Made by a program: the position numbers and the translations under genes
In this document: positions 1-13,348 of the stretch, one piece after another
How positions within the stretch are numbered: the first letter of the stretch is position 1
How the letters are laid out: each line of letters begins with the position of its first letter
Notes under the pieces: generated by a model
Seen by the model: the letters and a program-made list of their open reading frames with translations, nothing else
What the model was told of the DNA's origin: nothing
Databases searched by the model: none
Assembly (NCBI GenBank): GCA_963573385.1
Contig: CAUYLG010051975.1
Coordinates: forward strand, 1-64,000
Length of the DNA stretch: 64,000 nt
Direction of reading: 5' to 3'
Origin: Cacajao melanocephalus
Lineage: Eukaryota > Chordata > Mammalia > Primates > Pitheciidae

Positions 1-280
1 TGTAAGGCCGATAGCCTCGCCAGGAGCCAGGTGGACAATACTCACCCCCTCCGCTCCTGATAACACTTATCAGGAGGCCGGACATCCTACCGGCGCCTGC
101 CTTCTCCATGTAAGCCCCCCACACCCACTCCTGCATTCCACTCCTGCATTCCACCCTTAGGACCACACTCAGCACTAAATCATGCTGTCAGCCCAAAATT
201 AAAAATCCCGCCAAGAACCTAACCAATGGCAGCACGCCAAATCCGGGTCCAGTCTCTCTCTCTCTCTGACCAATAAAGGT

Positions 281-442
281 GCCTATGCTTTGTTTCCTCA
301 CCGATCAATCTGTTGCCTGCTCCAGCCCACCTGTGAGTACCTCTGCTGGGCTGCCAATGGCAACTTGCCATGTCCCGGTCCACTCCTTCTATGACCCATG
401 CAGTTGCCCATGCTTTGTTTCCCCACTGACCAATCTACTGCC
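281..442 (+). repeat. Duplicated U3 motif inside the LTR
   Basis: A 37-bp sequence at 281-317 recurs at 406-442 with about six differences, at an offset of 125 bp. Both copies contain the string ATGCTTTGTTTCC followed by a CCAAT-like or ATCAAT motif. This resembles the duplicated enhancer modules common in retroviral U3 regions. A short CT run lies just upstream at 253-267. Confidence 0.6.
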
Positions 443-450
443 CTTACCCC

Positions 451-457
451 TTATAAA
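451..457 (+). promoter_or_regulatory. LTR TATA box
   Basis: TTATAAAA lies 75-80 bp upstream of the AATAAA signal, in the place expected for the core promoter of an ERV LTR. Transcription would run rightward into 603 onward, opposite to the AGBL1-like gene. Activity is not shown by sequence alone. Confidence 0.5.
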
Positions 458-531
458 ACCCCACGCCCAGAACGGCCGGGCGCGACTTCTCTGGCCCCTT
501 CTCTGGACCACAGAACCTCGCCCGGGAGCTA

Positions 532-537
532 AATAAA
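532..537 (+). terminator. LTR polyadenylation signal
   Basis: AATAAA in the R region of the LTR, followed by T-rich U5 sequence. It is a canonical polyadenylation hexamer in the expected LTR position. Confidence 0.5.
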
Positions 538-602
538 CTGGAATTTAGGTTTCCTTATACTGGTCTCAGTTCCTAATTTTAAGCTTGACAATAAGCCTTA
601 CA

Positions 603-1304
603 GGTTTTCCTTGGTTGTCGTTTATGTTTATCTCTCTCTTCCTCCCTCTGTAATCACCATACCTATCTAGTGGTGCTGTTTTTGCCTTCCCTCACCTTCA
701 GACCCCAGTCCAGAAATATGTGACATGGTGATATTAGGACTATGGCATCTTGGTACTACTCCTAGATGCATCTTTATCCTCCTGGCTTTGTAGGTCCATC
801 GGTTCTGAAAAACCAAATTCCCAAGTCCTGAATCAACACTTATTTATTGTTTTTCAGTGTACTTTTTCTTTGTGGGAGAGGAACAGAACCCAGCTCCAGC
901 CTCTGACATCAGAGAATGGGTCAAGGCTAACCCTTTATTGCTGGAACAGAAGCAATAACTTAGCTGAGCCTTATCTTTTTTTTATAGAAGGACAAGAAAG
1001 ACAGTAAAGGAAGTTTTTTACCCCCAAGATCATATGGTTTGTTTCTGACAGAGCTGAGACTATACTTCTGAGGCAGAAGTCATTCTAGGATTTGGGAGTC
1101 TGGAAATTTCCTGAATGCTTCTGGCATAACTTGTTTGGGGAGTGTAAAAAATATGACTGGCAACATCCTTCCAAAGAGTAGTTCAGAGACGGAACTAATG
1201 AAGAGCTGGGAAGATGTCTGGGAGGGATGGATGAGGCCAGGGTAGACGCACACCTAACTGAACAGGCCAGGGTAGACGCACACCTAACTGAGCAATTTAA
1301 TGTG
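603..1304. other. Unique intronic DNA
   Basis: No repeat family or gene was recognised. It holds a 30-bp tandem duplication, listed separately. A short open frame at 750-1007 has no protein-like features. Confidence 0.5.
1234..1293 (+). repeat. 30-bp tandem duplication
   Basis: The unit at 1234-1263 is repeated at 1264-1293 with one mismatch near its end (CTGAAC against CTGAGC). Each copy contains GGGTAGACGCACACCTAACTG minus its first base. It is not a microsatellite and lies in otherwise unique DNA. Confidence 0.9.
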
Positions 1305-1562
1305 GAGGCAGCAGAGTAGGTGATTAAGAGTATTGATCCTGGCTGTCTGCCTGCATTTGAATCCTGCCTTTACCACTTGCTGGTAACTTGAATCATTGAC
1401 AAGTAACTTCTCTTTGCCTCAGTTTCCTCAACCATAAAATGGGGATTAAAAATAGGATCAGCATCATAGGATGTTATGACCATTAAATGAATTAATATGT
1501 AAAGATCTCTAAAATGGCCTGACTGGAAGCAAGCCCTTGATGGGTCTTCATTAGATAAGTAC
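1305..1562 (+). mobile_element. MIR SINE
   Basis: It follows the MIR consensus in order: a 'gattaagagtattgatcctgg' type head, then CCTCAGTTTCCTCA, AAAATGGGGATTAAAA and a GACCATTAAATGA core. Divergence is high, as expected for a mammal-wide element. Confidence 0.8.
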
Positions 1563-3279
1563 TACTTTGTTTCTCTCTAGCCTTAACCAAATTCTAGCGT
1601 GTTAACTTAAAAGGTCAGTTTTCAGCCATCGTCTCAGGCTCCTTAAGTCTTCCTTAATTTAAGAAATGGAGCTGAATGAAGAAAGTAGGGGAGGATTGTG
1701 TCATAGCCTTTTCTAGATAAATCTCTTGGCAACAACCAGAGATTAAACCAGAAAGCAACACATTTAAACAAGAACCTGAGCAACGTTATGAAAATACTTG
1801 CTGCCAGGCTTGGGGACACAAAGGCTAAAGGAATATCAGGTGCCTTTCTTCACTATGTGCACAGAATCCACTCTGCTTTGATTCAAGTTTCTTGCGGGGG
1901 GAAAAAAAAGATTTTTTTCTAACAAATTATGGAAAGGCACTACAATCAGAGTCTTCCATTATCACAGGGATAAAATATCAATTTTTGTCAGGATAAAATG
2001 AAGCACAGATTGGCCCTGATAGGGAAAATTAAATTTCTAGCCTCCACTTGATTTGATATTTATCACTCCCTTACCCTAGAAATGTTCTGTCACAAAACAT
2101 TTAAAAAAATGTATTCATCACACACCAAACAAGCTTAAAGGCTCTTAGAAAGCAGAACTGAAAAATAGTGGCGTGATTGAGAAAAAATCAAACAGTTGAG
2201 TGAGAAAAAGGGATAAAAAATCAGAAATATGAATAATTTCAGACAGCTCTGCAAAGAAATAAATGGCTGTAGAGAGAGAATGTAAGAATGGGTTTCACAT
2301 AAGAGAGGCAAAAATTCCATCACTCAGTCTCTGAGACAGGACTAGCAAATGGTAAGCTTCAACTCATTTTTGCAAACAGCTGCTGAGACAGTTGCATCCC
2401 TCCATCCTGGGTAACAAAGACAATGGAGATCTACAGCCAGCAGTCCAGTGCTCATCACACCCTCAGGATCAGAAAAATTCAAATAACTCAAAATCAGTTC
2501 TTCCAGATGAACTTCTCCGTAGAAAAAGTTCAGACTACTCCACATCGACTTGAATAGCTTAGATGAATCTCTTCTGACTAATGTAGGGGATCAAAACTAG
2601 GCTATTAATTCTAATTAATCAAACTTTAAAATTTTTCCTTCTGTCTGGACATTGCTGTGACACTTTTTCAGTTACTAGTGCTTGTCTCTTGTGAAAATGA
2701 GGCTTTCATTTCCCTCACTTAGCAGGGCAGTTATTGAGGTATAAATAAATCAATTACATATATGTGTAAGTGACATATAAATCTATGTGGCTCCTGCAGG
2801 CTGTCTAAACACTAATGCAAGAAGTAATAATCATAAAAGCATGAAAGGTGCATTGTAAGAAATTAGGACAAGTTCTGATATTTAGTTGATGTCCTACCAG
2901 CCAATTTAATTCAAATGAAGACCCTACCATGTTGTTCCTAAGGTACTCTTCTAAGTAACTTAAAGAATAAAAAACAAGATTGAAACATAGTTTCTGTCTC
3001 TATGGAGATAACAAATATTAAAACTGAGAAGCTAAGGGCACGCATTACTTTAAGAAATCAATACACTTGTATATAAAAGTACAAAGTAAATAATGTAGGA
3101 TTTCAAATATGGGACAGGGGTCAGTAAAGAGTCTGTAAGAAAGAAGATATTTTCTAACACAACATCTGTAGAAAAACATTCCAATCAGTGGGGAGTGGGG
3201 CAGCAGTCAATGCCAGATGCATTAAAATTCCAGATTAACGCTTCCTGTGGTAGAGGTAGGTGAAAAGCCAATAAAGCAC
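1563..3279. other. Unique AT-rich DNA
   Basis: No repeat or gene was recognised. Short open frames at 2135-2323 and 2342-2545 (minus) lack any domain or splice context and are treated as chance. Confidence 0.5.
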
Positions 3280-3475
3280 CGAAATGGTGGCAGGATCTGC
3301 AATCACCTCACCTAGGCTCAAATGCTTACTAATTCTATGACTATAGGGAATAATCAATATAATTATCAAATTATAATAACTGTATCTACTTAATCAGGTT
3401 ATTAAAATCACTTAGCACAATGCTGGCCCACAGTAAGCTCTCATCCATGTTCACTGTTATCAATGGCTGCTATTT
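3280..3475 (+). mobile_element. MIR SINE (degraded)
   Basis: Weak MIR match: a 'cacctaggctcaaatgcttactaattctatgac' type core is followed by TTATTAAAATCACTTAGCACAATG and a 'cagtaagctctcat' 3' end. The order matches MIR in plus orientation. Confidence 0.6.
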
Positions 3476-4745
<1,270 letters not shown>

Positions 4746-7700
4746 GGCATCAGTAAGATAGCAGAACAGGGGGTGCCCAGTCTGCATTTGCCCACACAAA
4801 AACTGATCTGGTAACCATCCATAGACAAAAGTGCCTTTGAAGGAGCTTTAGAATCCAGATAGGAGATCGAAAAACTCTGGCAACGCTCACAACTAAGGAG
4901 GTCCCCTTTGAGAAAGCAGGCCCATGCCCCGGTGGCAGTCTCACCAAGCCTGGCCAGAGCTGCAGACCAAAGAAGCCACATTCCCCTGTAGACTCAGCTC
5001 CAGCCCCACTTGGCCTCCATCCTGCAACCAGCCTGATGTGCAGGAAACTGAAGAGAAGCCACACCTGTCCCTGGTCCTGGTATTAAGCCCTTGGTTAAAA
5101 CTACAAATCCTGAGGCAGTTCTGTGATTCATTTCTAGCTCCCAGCCCCACCCTGCCAGTCCAGGAGCACTCCTGCCCACCCAGGGAACTGGGTGAGAGCA
5201 GGAGGCACACCCACCTCCTGGTAGCAACCCAGCTGGCTTTGGTCCCTACTGCAGGCCCTGAAGTAGCTCTGTGACCCAGCTCTAGCCCTGCCCTACCATG
5301 GTCCAGAGTCAGCACTGCTTGCCTGGGAACCTAATGACTTATATCCATCCTTCCTGTGGCAGGCCCTCCAACCTCAGTCCCAGCTATGGAGCCTTAAGCA
5401 GCACTGAGATTCTGTTTCAATCCTGCTCCTCTGCAGTCCAGGGTCATGCCTATCTGTCCAGGCATCCAGGAGGAGACATGCCTATCCCTCTCCCCTATAG
5501 CAGGCCCTCTGAACTTAGCACAATTATGGATCCTCAAGCAAACCTATGACTAGGTTTCTTAAGAAAAAAAAAAAACAATGCTAAGGGGGTCCTTCAAGTT
5601 TAAACAAAAGAACATTAATTAGTAACATGAAAATATATGCAAGTATAAAACTCACTGGTAAAGGTAAGTATATAGTCAAATTCAGAATACTCTAATATTG
5701 CAATGGTGGTAAGTAAACCAGTTTAACTCTATTATAAAAGTTAAAAGACAAAAGTATTAAAAATAACTAGATATAATAATTTGTTAATGGGTAAAAATAT
5801 TAAAACATGTGAACTGTAACTTCAATAACATAAAATGTATGGGCTAGTAAAAGTATAGTTTTTGTATGTGACTGAAGTTATTAGGAGCAAAAAAGAGTCT
5901 TATAACTATAAGATAATTTGCATACATTTCATGGCAGCCTCTATTTGATACACAAAAGAGAAAGGAATCAAAGCATACCACCCCAAAAAGTCATCAAATA
6001 CAAAGGAAGACAGAAGCAAAGAAGAAAGAAACAAAGAAACTACAAAACAGTTGAAAAACAATTAACAAAATGGCAAGACTATCAAAACATAGAAATGGAT
6101 TAAATTCTCCAATCAAAAGACATAGAATGGCTGAATGGATTTTTTTAAAAAGATGCAACAATATGCTGCCTTTAAGATACTCACTTGAGCTTTAAGGACA
6201 TGCATAGGCTAAAAGCTAAGGGGTAGAAAAAGATATTCCATGTAAAAGTAACCCAAACAGAGCAGAGATAGCTGTACTTGTATCAAACAAGGTAGATTAA
6301 TAAAAAAAAAACTTACAAAACACAAAGAAAGTTATTATATCTAAAAAGTCCCATTCAATAAAAAGATAAAACTATTAAAATTACATATGCACCTAACAAC
6401 AAAGAACCTAAGTATATAAAGCAAACATTGACAGATCTAAAGAAGAAAACACACATCAGCACAATAATAGTATGAGATTTCAATACTCCACTCTCTATAA
6501 TGCAGAGACCATCTAAACAGGATATCAGTAAGGGAAAAGCAGAATTTAACAGCACTACAGACCAAATGAACCTAACAGAAATAAATAGAGCATTCTGCCC
6601 AACAGCAGAAGAATAGACATTCTTCTCGATTGCACACAGAACATTTCCGAAATCAAAAGTTAGGTCACTAAACTAAGCTTAACAAATTCAAGAACATTGA
6701 AATTATTCCAAGTATCTTCTGAACACAATGGAATAAAACTAGAAATCAGTAACAGTAAGAAAATGAGAAAATATGTGGAAATTAAACAACACACTCTAAC
6801 AACCATTGGGTAAAAAAATATATAAAAAATGTTTAAAATATTTTGAAATGAACAAAAAAATGCTACAAAACAAAATTTAATGGGATACAGGAAAAGCAAT
6901 ATCAACATAGAATTTTGTAGCTATAAATGTCTACATTATAAAAGAAGAAATCTCAAAAAAACTTTTACCTTTAAGAAACTAGTAAAGAGAAAAAGGAAAG
7001 ACCAAAATTAGCAGAAGAAAGAAAATAAATATTAGAGCAGAAATAAATCAAAAAGAGAATAGAAAAACAATTACAAAATTAACAAAACTAAAAGTTTGTT
7101 TTTAAAAAAAATACGTAAAATCCATAAACCCTTAGGTTAAGAGAAAGAAGACTCAAATACAAATTGGAAATTAAAGAGAAATATTACAATAGATGTCTCA
7201 ACAATAAAAAGATTACAAGGGACTATTATGGGCAATTGTATACCAACAAATTGTGTACAATCTAGAAAAAAATTGATAAATTCCTAGAAACATACCACCT
7301 ACCAAAACTAAATTAATAAGAGACAAGAATCCTCAACATACCAATAACCAACCAATAAGGAGATTGAATCAGTAATCAAAAACCTCACCAAAAAGAAAAG
7401 ACCTGGAGAAGAAGGCTTCAGAGTTGAATTCTAACAAGCATTCAAAGAAGAATTAAAACCAATCTTTCTTAAACTCTTCCAAAAAAGATACAAAGAGAGC
7501 ACACATCCAAACTCATTTTATGAGGCTAGCATCACTGATACCAAAGACACTAAAAGGAAAAAAACTATAAGCAAATATTCCTGATGAACATAGATTTTTA
7601 AATCCTCAATAAAATACTAGCAAACTGAATTAAATAGCATATTAAAGGGATCGTGCACCATTACCAAGTGGGATTTATCCCTGGAATGCAAGGATGGTTC

Positions 7701-10105
7701 AACATACACAGATCAATCAATGTGATACGATACATTAACAACAACAACAAAAGGATAAAACCCTAAATGATTATATCAGTGGATGCCAAAAAAAGCATTT
7801 GGCAAAGTTCAATATCCATTCATGATTGAAACTCTCGACAAAACAGATATAAAAGGAGCTTACTTCAACACACTAACGGCCATATATTAAATGCCCACAG
7901 ATCATATGATAATCAATAGGGAAAGCCAAAAGTGTTCCCTCTAAGATCTGGTACAAGGCAAGGATGCTCACTCTCACCACCTCTATTCAGCATAGTACTG
8001 GAAGTTCCAACTGGAGCAATTAGACAAAATAAATAATATCCAAATCAGAAAGGAAGAAGTAAAATTATGTCTGTTTGCATTTTATATAAGATATATGTAG
8101 AAAACCCTAACATTCACCAAAAAGCCTTTTAGTACCAATAAATAAATTCAGTAAAGTTGAATATAAATATTAATTACATTTCTATACACAAACAACAAAG
8201 CATCTGAAAAGAAAGTTAAGAAAGAACCCCACTCATAATAGCAACAAACAGAATAAAATATTTAGCAACAAACTTAACCAAAGACTTAAGGAAGACACAG
8301 ATTAATAGAAAGATATTCCATGTTCAAGGATTGTAAAAATTAATATTGTTAAAATGTTCATACTATCCCAGTGATCTACTGATTCAATGCAATTCTTATC
8401 AAAACCCCAATGGCATTCTTTACAAAAATAGAAAAATAGTCCTAAAACTGATATGAAACACAAAAGATTCTGAATAGCCAAATCAATCTTAAAAAAACAA
8501 ATAAAATGCTGGAGGCACTACACTTCTAGGTTTCAAAACGTATTACAAAACTAGAGTAATCAAAACCACATGATAGTGGCATTCAAAAAAAAGCAAACAA
8601 CAACAACAAGAAAAAACCATGCAGATAAATAGAATACAACCAAGATCTCAGAAGTAAAACTGAGGAATTACAGTCAATTGATTTCAAAAAATGTGCCGAG
8701 GACACTAAATGAAGAAAGGACAGTCTCTTCATCAAATAGTATTGGAAAAACTGGATACCCCCATGCAGAAGAATGAAATTGGACACTTATCTAAACCACG
8801 TGTAAAAATCAACTCAAAATGGTTTAAAGACTTAGACATAAGGCACAAATCTAGAAAACTACTAGAAGAAAACTAAGAGGAAAAGTTTGTTAAAATTTGT
8901 GATGACTTTTAGATATGGCTCTCAAAGCACACAGTCAACAAAAGCAAAAATAGACATGTAAGGTTGCACCAAACTAAACATTTTCTAAATAGCAAAGAAA
9001 ACCATCAATGGAGTAAAAAGGCAACCTACAAAATGGAAAAAATATACTTGCAAATCATACATCTGATAAATGGTTAATATTCAAAATATTCAAGGAACTC
9101 AAACAACTCAACAGAAAAATTAAAACACAACCTAATTTAAAAATAGGCTAGGACCTGAATAAACGTTTCTCAAGAAAATCCATACAAACAACCAACAGGT
9201 GTAGAAAAAGATGCTCAGCATCAATAATCATCAGGGGAATGCAAATTAAAACCACAATGAGATATAACTCATACCTATTAGAATGGCTATTATCAAAAAA
9301 AAAAAAAAAGATAACTATTGGCAAGAATGTGGAGAAAAGGGACCCCTTGTATACTGCTAGTAGGTATGTAAATTGGTAGAGCCATTATGGAAAACAGTAC
9401 AGAGGTGCCTCAAAAAATTAAAAATAAAACTACCATATAATTCAGCAATCCCACTTCTAGGTATATACTCAAAGGAAAGGAAATCAGGATCTCAAAGAGA
9501 TATCTGCACCCCCATGTTTATTACAAGATAATTCACAATAGCCAAGATATGTAATAACCTGAGTGTTCATCTATAGATAAATGGATAAAGAAAATGTGTT
9601 ACATATATAAAAGAGAATGTTATTCAGCCTGAAAATAAGGAAAATCTGCCATTCATGACAATATGGATGAACCTGAAGGATGTTATGCTAAATAAAATAA
9701 ACCAGAGTCAGGATGACAAATATTGCATAATTTTAATTTTACTCATAAAAAACAAAAGTAACATGGTGGTTTTCAGGGGGTAGAATTTGGGGAAAATAGG
9801 GAGATGCTGATTAAAGGATACAAAGGTTCAATTAAGAGAGATGAATAAATTCTGAATACCTACTCTACAGCATGTTGACCATAGTTAATAAATAATACTG
9901 AGTTATTAATATATACTTGAAATTTGCTAAGAGAGTTTATCTTAATTGTTCTCACCACAAAAAAATTATAACTATGGGAGGTGATAATTATATTAATTGT
10001 AGAAATCATTTCACAATGTATCTGTACATTAAAACATCATGTTGTATACCTTAAATATATAGAATTTCTATTTGTCAGAGATACCCCAATAAAGCTGAGG
10101 GGCAA
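4746..10105 (+). mobile_element. L1M LINE, nearly full length and inactive
   Basis: The order is that of a full L1. A GC-richer 5' UTR with L1M wording runs from about 4746 to 5560. The intermediate region with the 'gagaaaggaatcaaagcatacc' phrase lies at 5950-6060. ORF2 endonuclease sequence begins near 6100, reverse-transcriptase wording (GTGGGATTTATCCCTGGAATGC) is at 7668-7990, the C-terminal part is at 9230-9650, and the 3' UTR ends near 10103 with CAATAAAGCTGAGG. Stops and frameshifts are frequent. In the stretch after CTGTTTGCA near 8070 the codons for the catalytic aspartates of the RT are not present and a stop follows, so it cannot be active. Length of about 5.4 kb and strong divergence suit an old L1M family (L1MA/L1MB-like). 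Confidence 0.88.
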
Positions 10106-11564
10106 AAAGAGTCATATGTTAAGAGTTTAAGGCATGAGCCTGAATTGACGAAGTGGAAATGCCAACTTTTTAATTTTAAAATTGTAAACAAATTATTGCT
10201 TCATGAAAAGATTCAGATTGGAAATGTAAGGAGTGGCAGAGTTAAGGGAATATCATTTTAGTAAAGAAGCACGCTATATTAAAGCAAAGAAAGTGCCCTG
10301 AAGAAGATATTAGAAAGGCAAAGGGGAGGAGATAAATGTATGAGTAAATCAGAAGGGAAATGAAAAAGAGAGGGCTGAACTCAGGAAGGTAAGTTAAACT
10401 TTGCTAACCACAAGGTCCCTTTTTGCCCTACATAGAAACAAAAGCTTAAATGAAGAGTAGAAATCAAAGGCAAAAAGGAAAGAATAAAATAAAGAAGTTC
10501 AGGTGGAATTGTTTTAATTTTCGTAGAAACAGTGAATTTTAATATTTGGGTTATCAAGCACAAGCCCTCTCTGCTGTTGTGCCAATTCTATAAATGTCTG
10601 TACAGCATTCTGGCAAATGATCATTCAGTTTTGACTTAATTACCTCAGAAGACGTAGAATTCATTATCCCACAAATTAGCTAATTCCATTAGACTCTTCT
10701 AACTAGAAGAACATTCTTTCTTATCCTAGGCTGAAATCTGTTTTCCTGTTGCTACCACTCCTTAATCCCGCATCAGCCCTCTGGGACCACAGGGATTTCA
10801 GTAAATCTCTTTTACATACATGACTCCTTGTTATGTGAAGATAACAATCATGTTTCAACTGAGTGACTCAGTCCTTATTAAAATATTTTGAGTCCTCAAA
10901 TTTTCTTTCATTCACAAATAAGCTCTACACTGATAGTGCCAATGTTTGCCCAACACCACCACCACCAACAAAACAGGAAACAAGGTTATTTTCAGGCTAC
11001 GTGGGAATAGAATTGTTTGAGAACTTGAGAAAAATGGACAGTATTCACAACAATTGGTAGGGAATGTTGCTAACTGTGTAATGTTGGACAATCCTGGTAC
11101 CCACGTGGGACTTGGCTGACTCAAATGTACAATGGGAATCTGCATCGCCTTACCTCTCCAGCATGCTCCACAGAAGAGCTACGGAACAAATTGCTGGGGA
11201 TATCACCAAAAGGAATATCCCCTCACTTGCCCGTGGTAAAGACAGTCTTAACTCTTGCTCTAACTCAAAAAAACTTAATCTCAAGAACAGTAGCCCTGCT
11301 TCTCACTTCCTTCCAGTACGATTCTCAGAGTAAAAAGCCTCAGAAGATCATCAGACTCATGGGACACAGCATGAGATCTGCGCTGAGTCCACCTGATCCA
11401 CCCTACGACAGACATCGGCTTAGATTCTAGCCTAAGGCCAGCAAGCTAGCCTCTCATTTCCTCTCACCTTCAGAAAAAAACAAGGCCACCTTTATTGTTC
11501 CTCAGGATATAAACTCAAGTTTGGACATTAGTTGATCTTCCAAGAAGGTATTTGATTCCCTGAG
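10106..11564. other. Unique intronic DNA
   Basis: No repeat family or gene was recognised. Overlapping short open frames near 10863-11430 lack domain content and consensus splice context. Confidence 0.45.
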
Positions 11565-11703
11565 TTTTGTTTTTGTTTTTGTTTTTCCCATTTTCCCTAT
11601 TCTCTAACAGACACATGTGTGTGTGCACACACACACACACAAACACACACGTCTATCCTCCTAGATATAAATCCACATCTATCTTCCTAGATATAAATCC
11701 AAA
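11565..11703 (+). repeat. Simple repeats followed by a 26-bp tandem duplication
   Basis: A TTTTTG run (11565-11587) is followed by an alternating purine-pyrimidine tract (11611-11650, TG then CA). Directly after it lies a 26-bp unit at 11652-11677 repeated at 11678-11703 with two differences; each unit contains CTAGATATAAATCCA. Confidence 0.9.
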
Positions 11704-12795
11704 TCGCTTTTTCTAATTTATTTTACTAACCTACTCTCTGGGCTAACTCTAAACCACTCTATTTTTAACCTCTTTGATTTTATTCTGATCAGTCTTTACT
11801 TCTCACTTCCATTTCCATTACCCTTTCCCAGACTCACCAAATGGCCTCTCCCTCTGCTGTGTGCTTCCTGTCAATCCAGCTCTTGCTTACCATAAATTAT
11901 AAATTCGCATTTTCCAGTATCCACACTTAGATTTAAAACACAGAAGATAGCTCTGTTGACTACATAAGGAGTGCATACATACTGCCCAACCACGTAGCAG
12001 AGCTGTCCATCCCAGTCTGGTGCTGAAAAGAAAACGGGCAAACAAGAGTGGTGGATCCCATAAGTGCATCATTAAATTCTTATAATCAGGATGTTTGAAA
12101 AGAATGAAGCAGGAGCTGTTTTCTCTGGGTAAACTCATGGGTGAGCTTTTAAAACATGGGGAGGCACAAATAAGGAAAACTTGCAAGAGATGTCACTGGG
12201 GGAAAAGGACGGGCCCAGTGTTGATAGAAACCAAAGCCTCCTGCCCCTCTTCATCTGCTGTTCCCCAGTCCATAGAAAGCAGACATCTCAGTGTTTCAGC
12301 AGGACCAATTCAGCAGAATTCTGTAGTATTCTTAACACATTATAAAACTGCTTTGAAAATGGTAACTATATATCTGCATATATATTCACTATAGATACAT
12401 AAACACATATATATACATATATATTGGCTGGAAGATTTGTCAAGTTTGGCAAAAGCTTAGGTGAAGGCTGAAGATGAGTTTGAATTTCTGACAAAATTTA
12501 GGAGCCAGCAGCCCTCAAAAGTAGATAGTATGATAAATTTCACACATGGAATCTCTCTTTTTAATTTATCATTGAAGAAGTTTAAAATGGCCAAAATGCA
12601 TCATACTTTCAGACCAATCCTTAGTGGTGTGTGCCAGAAGGAACTGACCATAAAGCTATGTATGCCCAACCCATGAACCATTTATTTACTCTAATATGTT
12701 ATATGGAGCATGATACTTTTCCTGAAATACCTGTGTATGTTCACACACTAAAGAAGACCACATACACATTTATGTAAAAATAAGTATGTGAATAT
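11704..12795. other. Unique DNA with a TA-rich tract
   Basis: No gene was recognised. 12366-12425 is a degenerate TA/CATA-rich tract. Overlapping open frames at 11887-12186 (minus) and 12095-12394 (plus) look like chance. Confidence 0.45.
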
Positions 12796-13348
12796 GTTAG
12801 TTTTCTGTTGCTGCCATAACAAATTATGACAAATCTAGAGACAAAATAATACCCATGTATCTCACAGGTCTGTGGAACAGAAGCCAAACATAGGTCTTAC
12901 TAAGCAAAAATCACCTGCCCAGAATCTTATTTGGAGGCTAAGTGGAAAATCTTCTTTCGAGTTTACTCAGATTTCTTTTTGTTATAGGGCTGAAGTCCCC
13001 ATTCCCTTGCTGGCTGTCAACTAAGAGCCTCTCTCAGCTTCCTACCTCATCTTCAAAGTCAGCAGGAGCTCATCAAGTTTGTTTCATGCTTTCAGACTTA
13101 CGGTTTTCAAGTCTCTTCTGCCTCCTTTTCTACCACATCTGATTCTAGCCACAAAACGGTCTCTGTTTTTAACAGCTTGTATGATTACATTGCACTTGCT
13201 TTAATAATCCACAATAATCTCCCTATTTTAAGATTTGTAACCTTAATTATATCTACAAAGATCCTTTGCAATGTAAAAGTAACCCATTTATAGAATCGAG
13301 GGATTGGGGCAAGGACATCTTTGAGAGACCATGATCTCACCTCCACAC
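12796..13348 (-). mobile_element. MaLR LTR (MLT1-type), antisense
   Basis: It opens with TTAGTTTTCTGTTGCTGCCATAAC, trimmed here, the reverse complement of the MLT1 3' end. It ends with GACATCTTTGAGAGACCATGA, close to the reverse complement of the MLT1 start. In between lie CATCTTCAAAGTCAGCAGGAG and ATCTACAAAGATCC, both MLT1-like. The element is old and diverged. Confidence 0.75.

Larger units (their letters stand above)
1..602 (+). mobile_element. ERV1-type long terminal repeat (solo or 3' LTR)
   Basis: The element begins TGTAAGGC and ends GCCTTACA, a perfect 8-bp terminal inverted repeat with the TG...CA ends of a retroviral LTR. In the plus direction it shows the normal U3-R-U5 order: CCAAT motifs, a TATA box near 451-457 just upstream of GC-rich sequence, and an AATAAA signal at 532-537. 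Directly after position 602 there is no recognisable primer-binding site, so it is not a 5' LTR followed by a provirus body. It is either solo or the 3' LTR of an element lying left of the window. CpG content is high at 1-100 and 465-525, suggesting a fairly young insertion. I could not name the family with certainty. The flanking target-site duplication cannot be tested because the left flank is outside the window. Confidence 0.8.
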
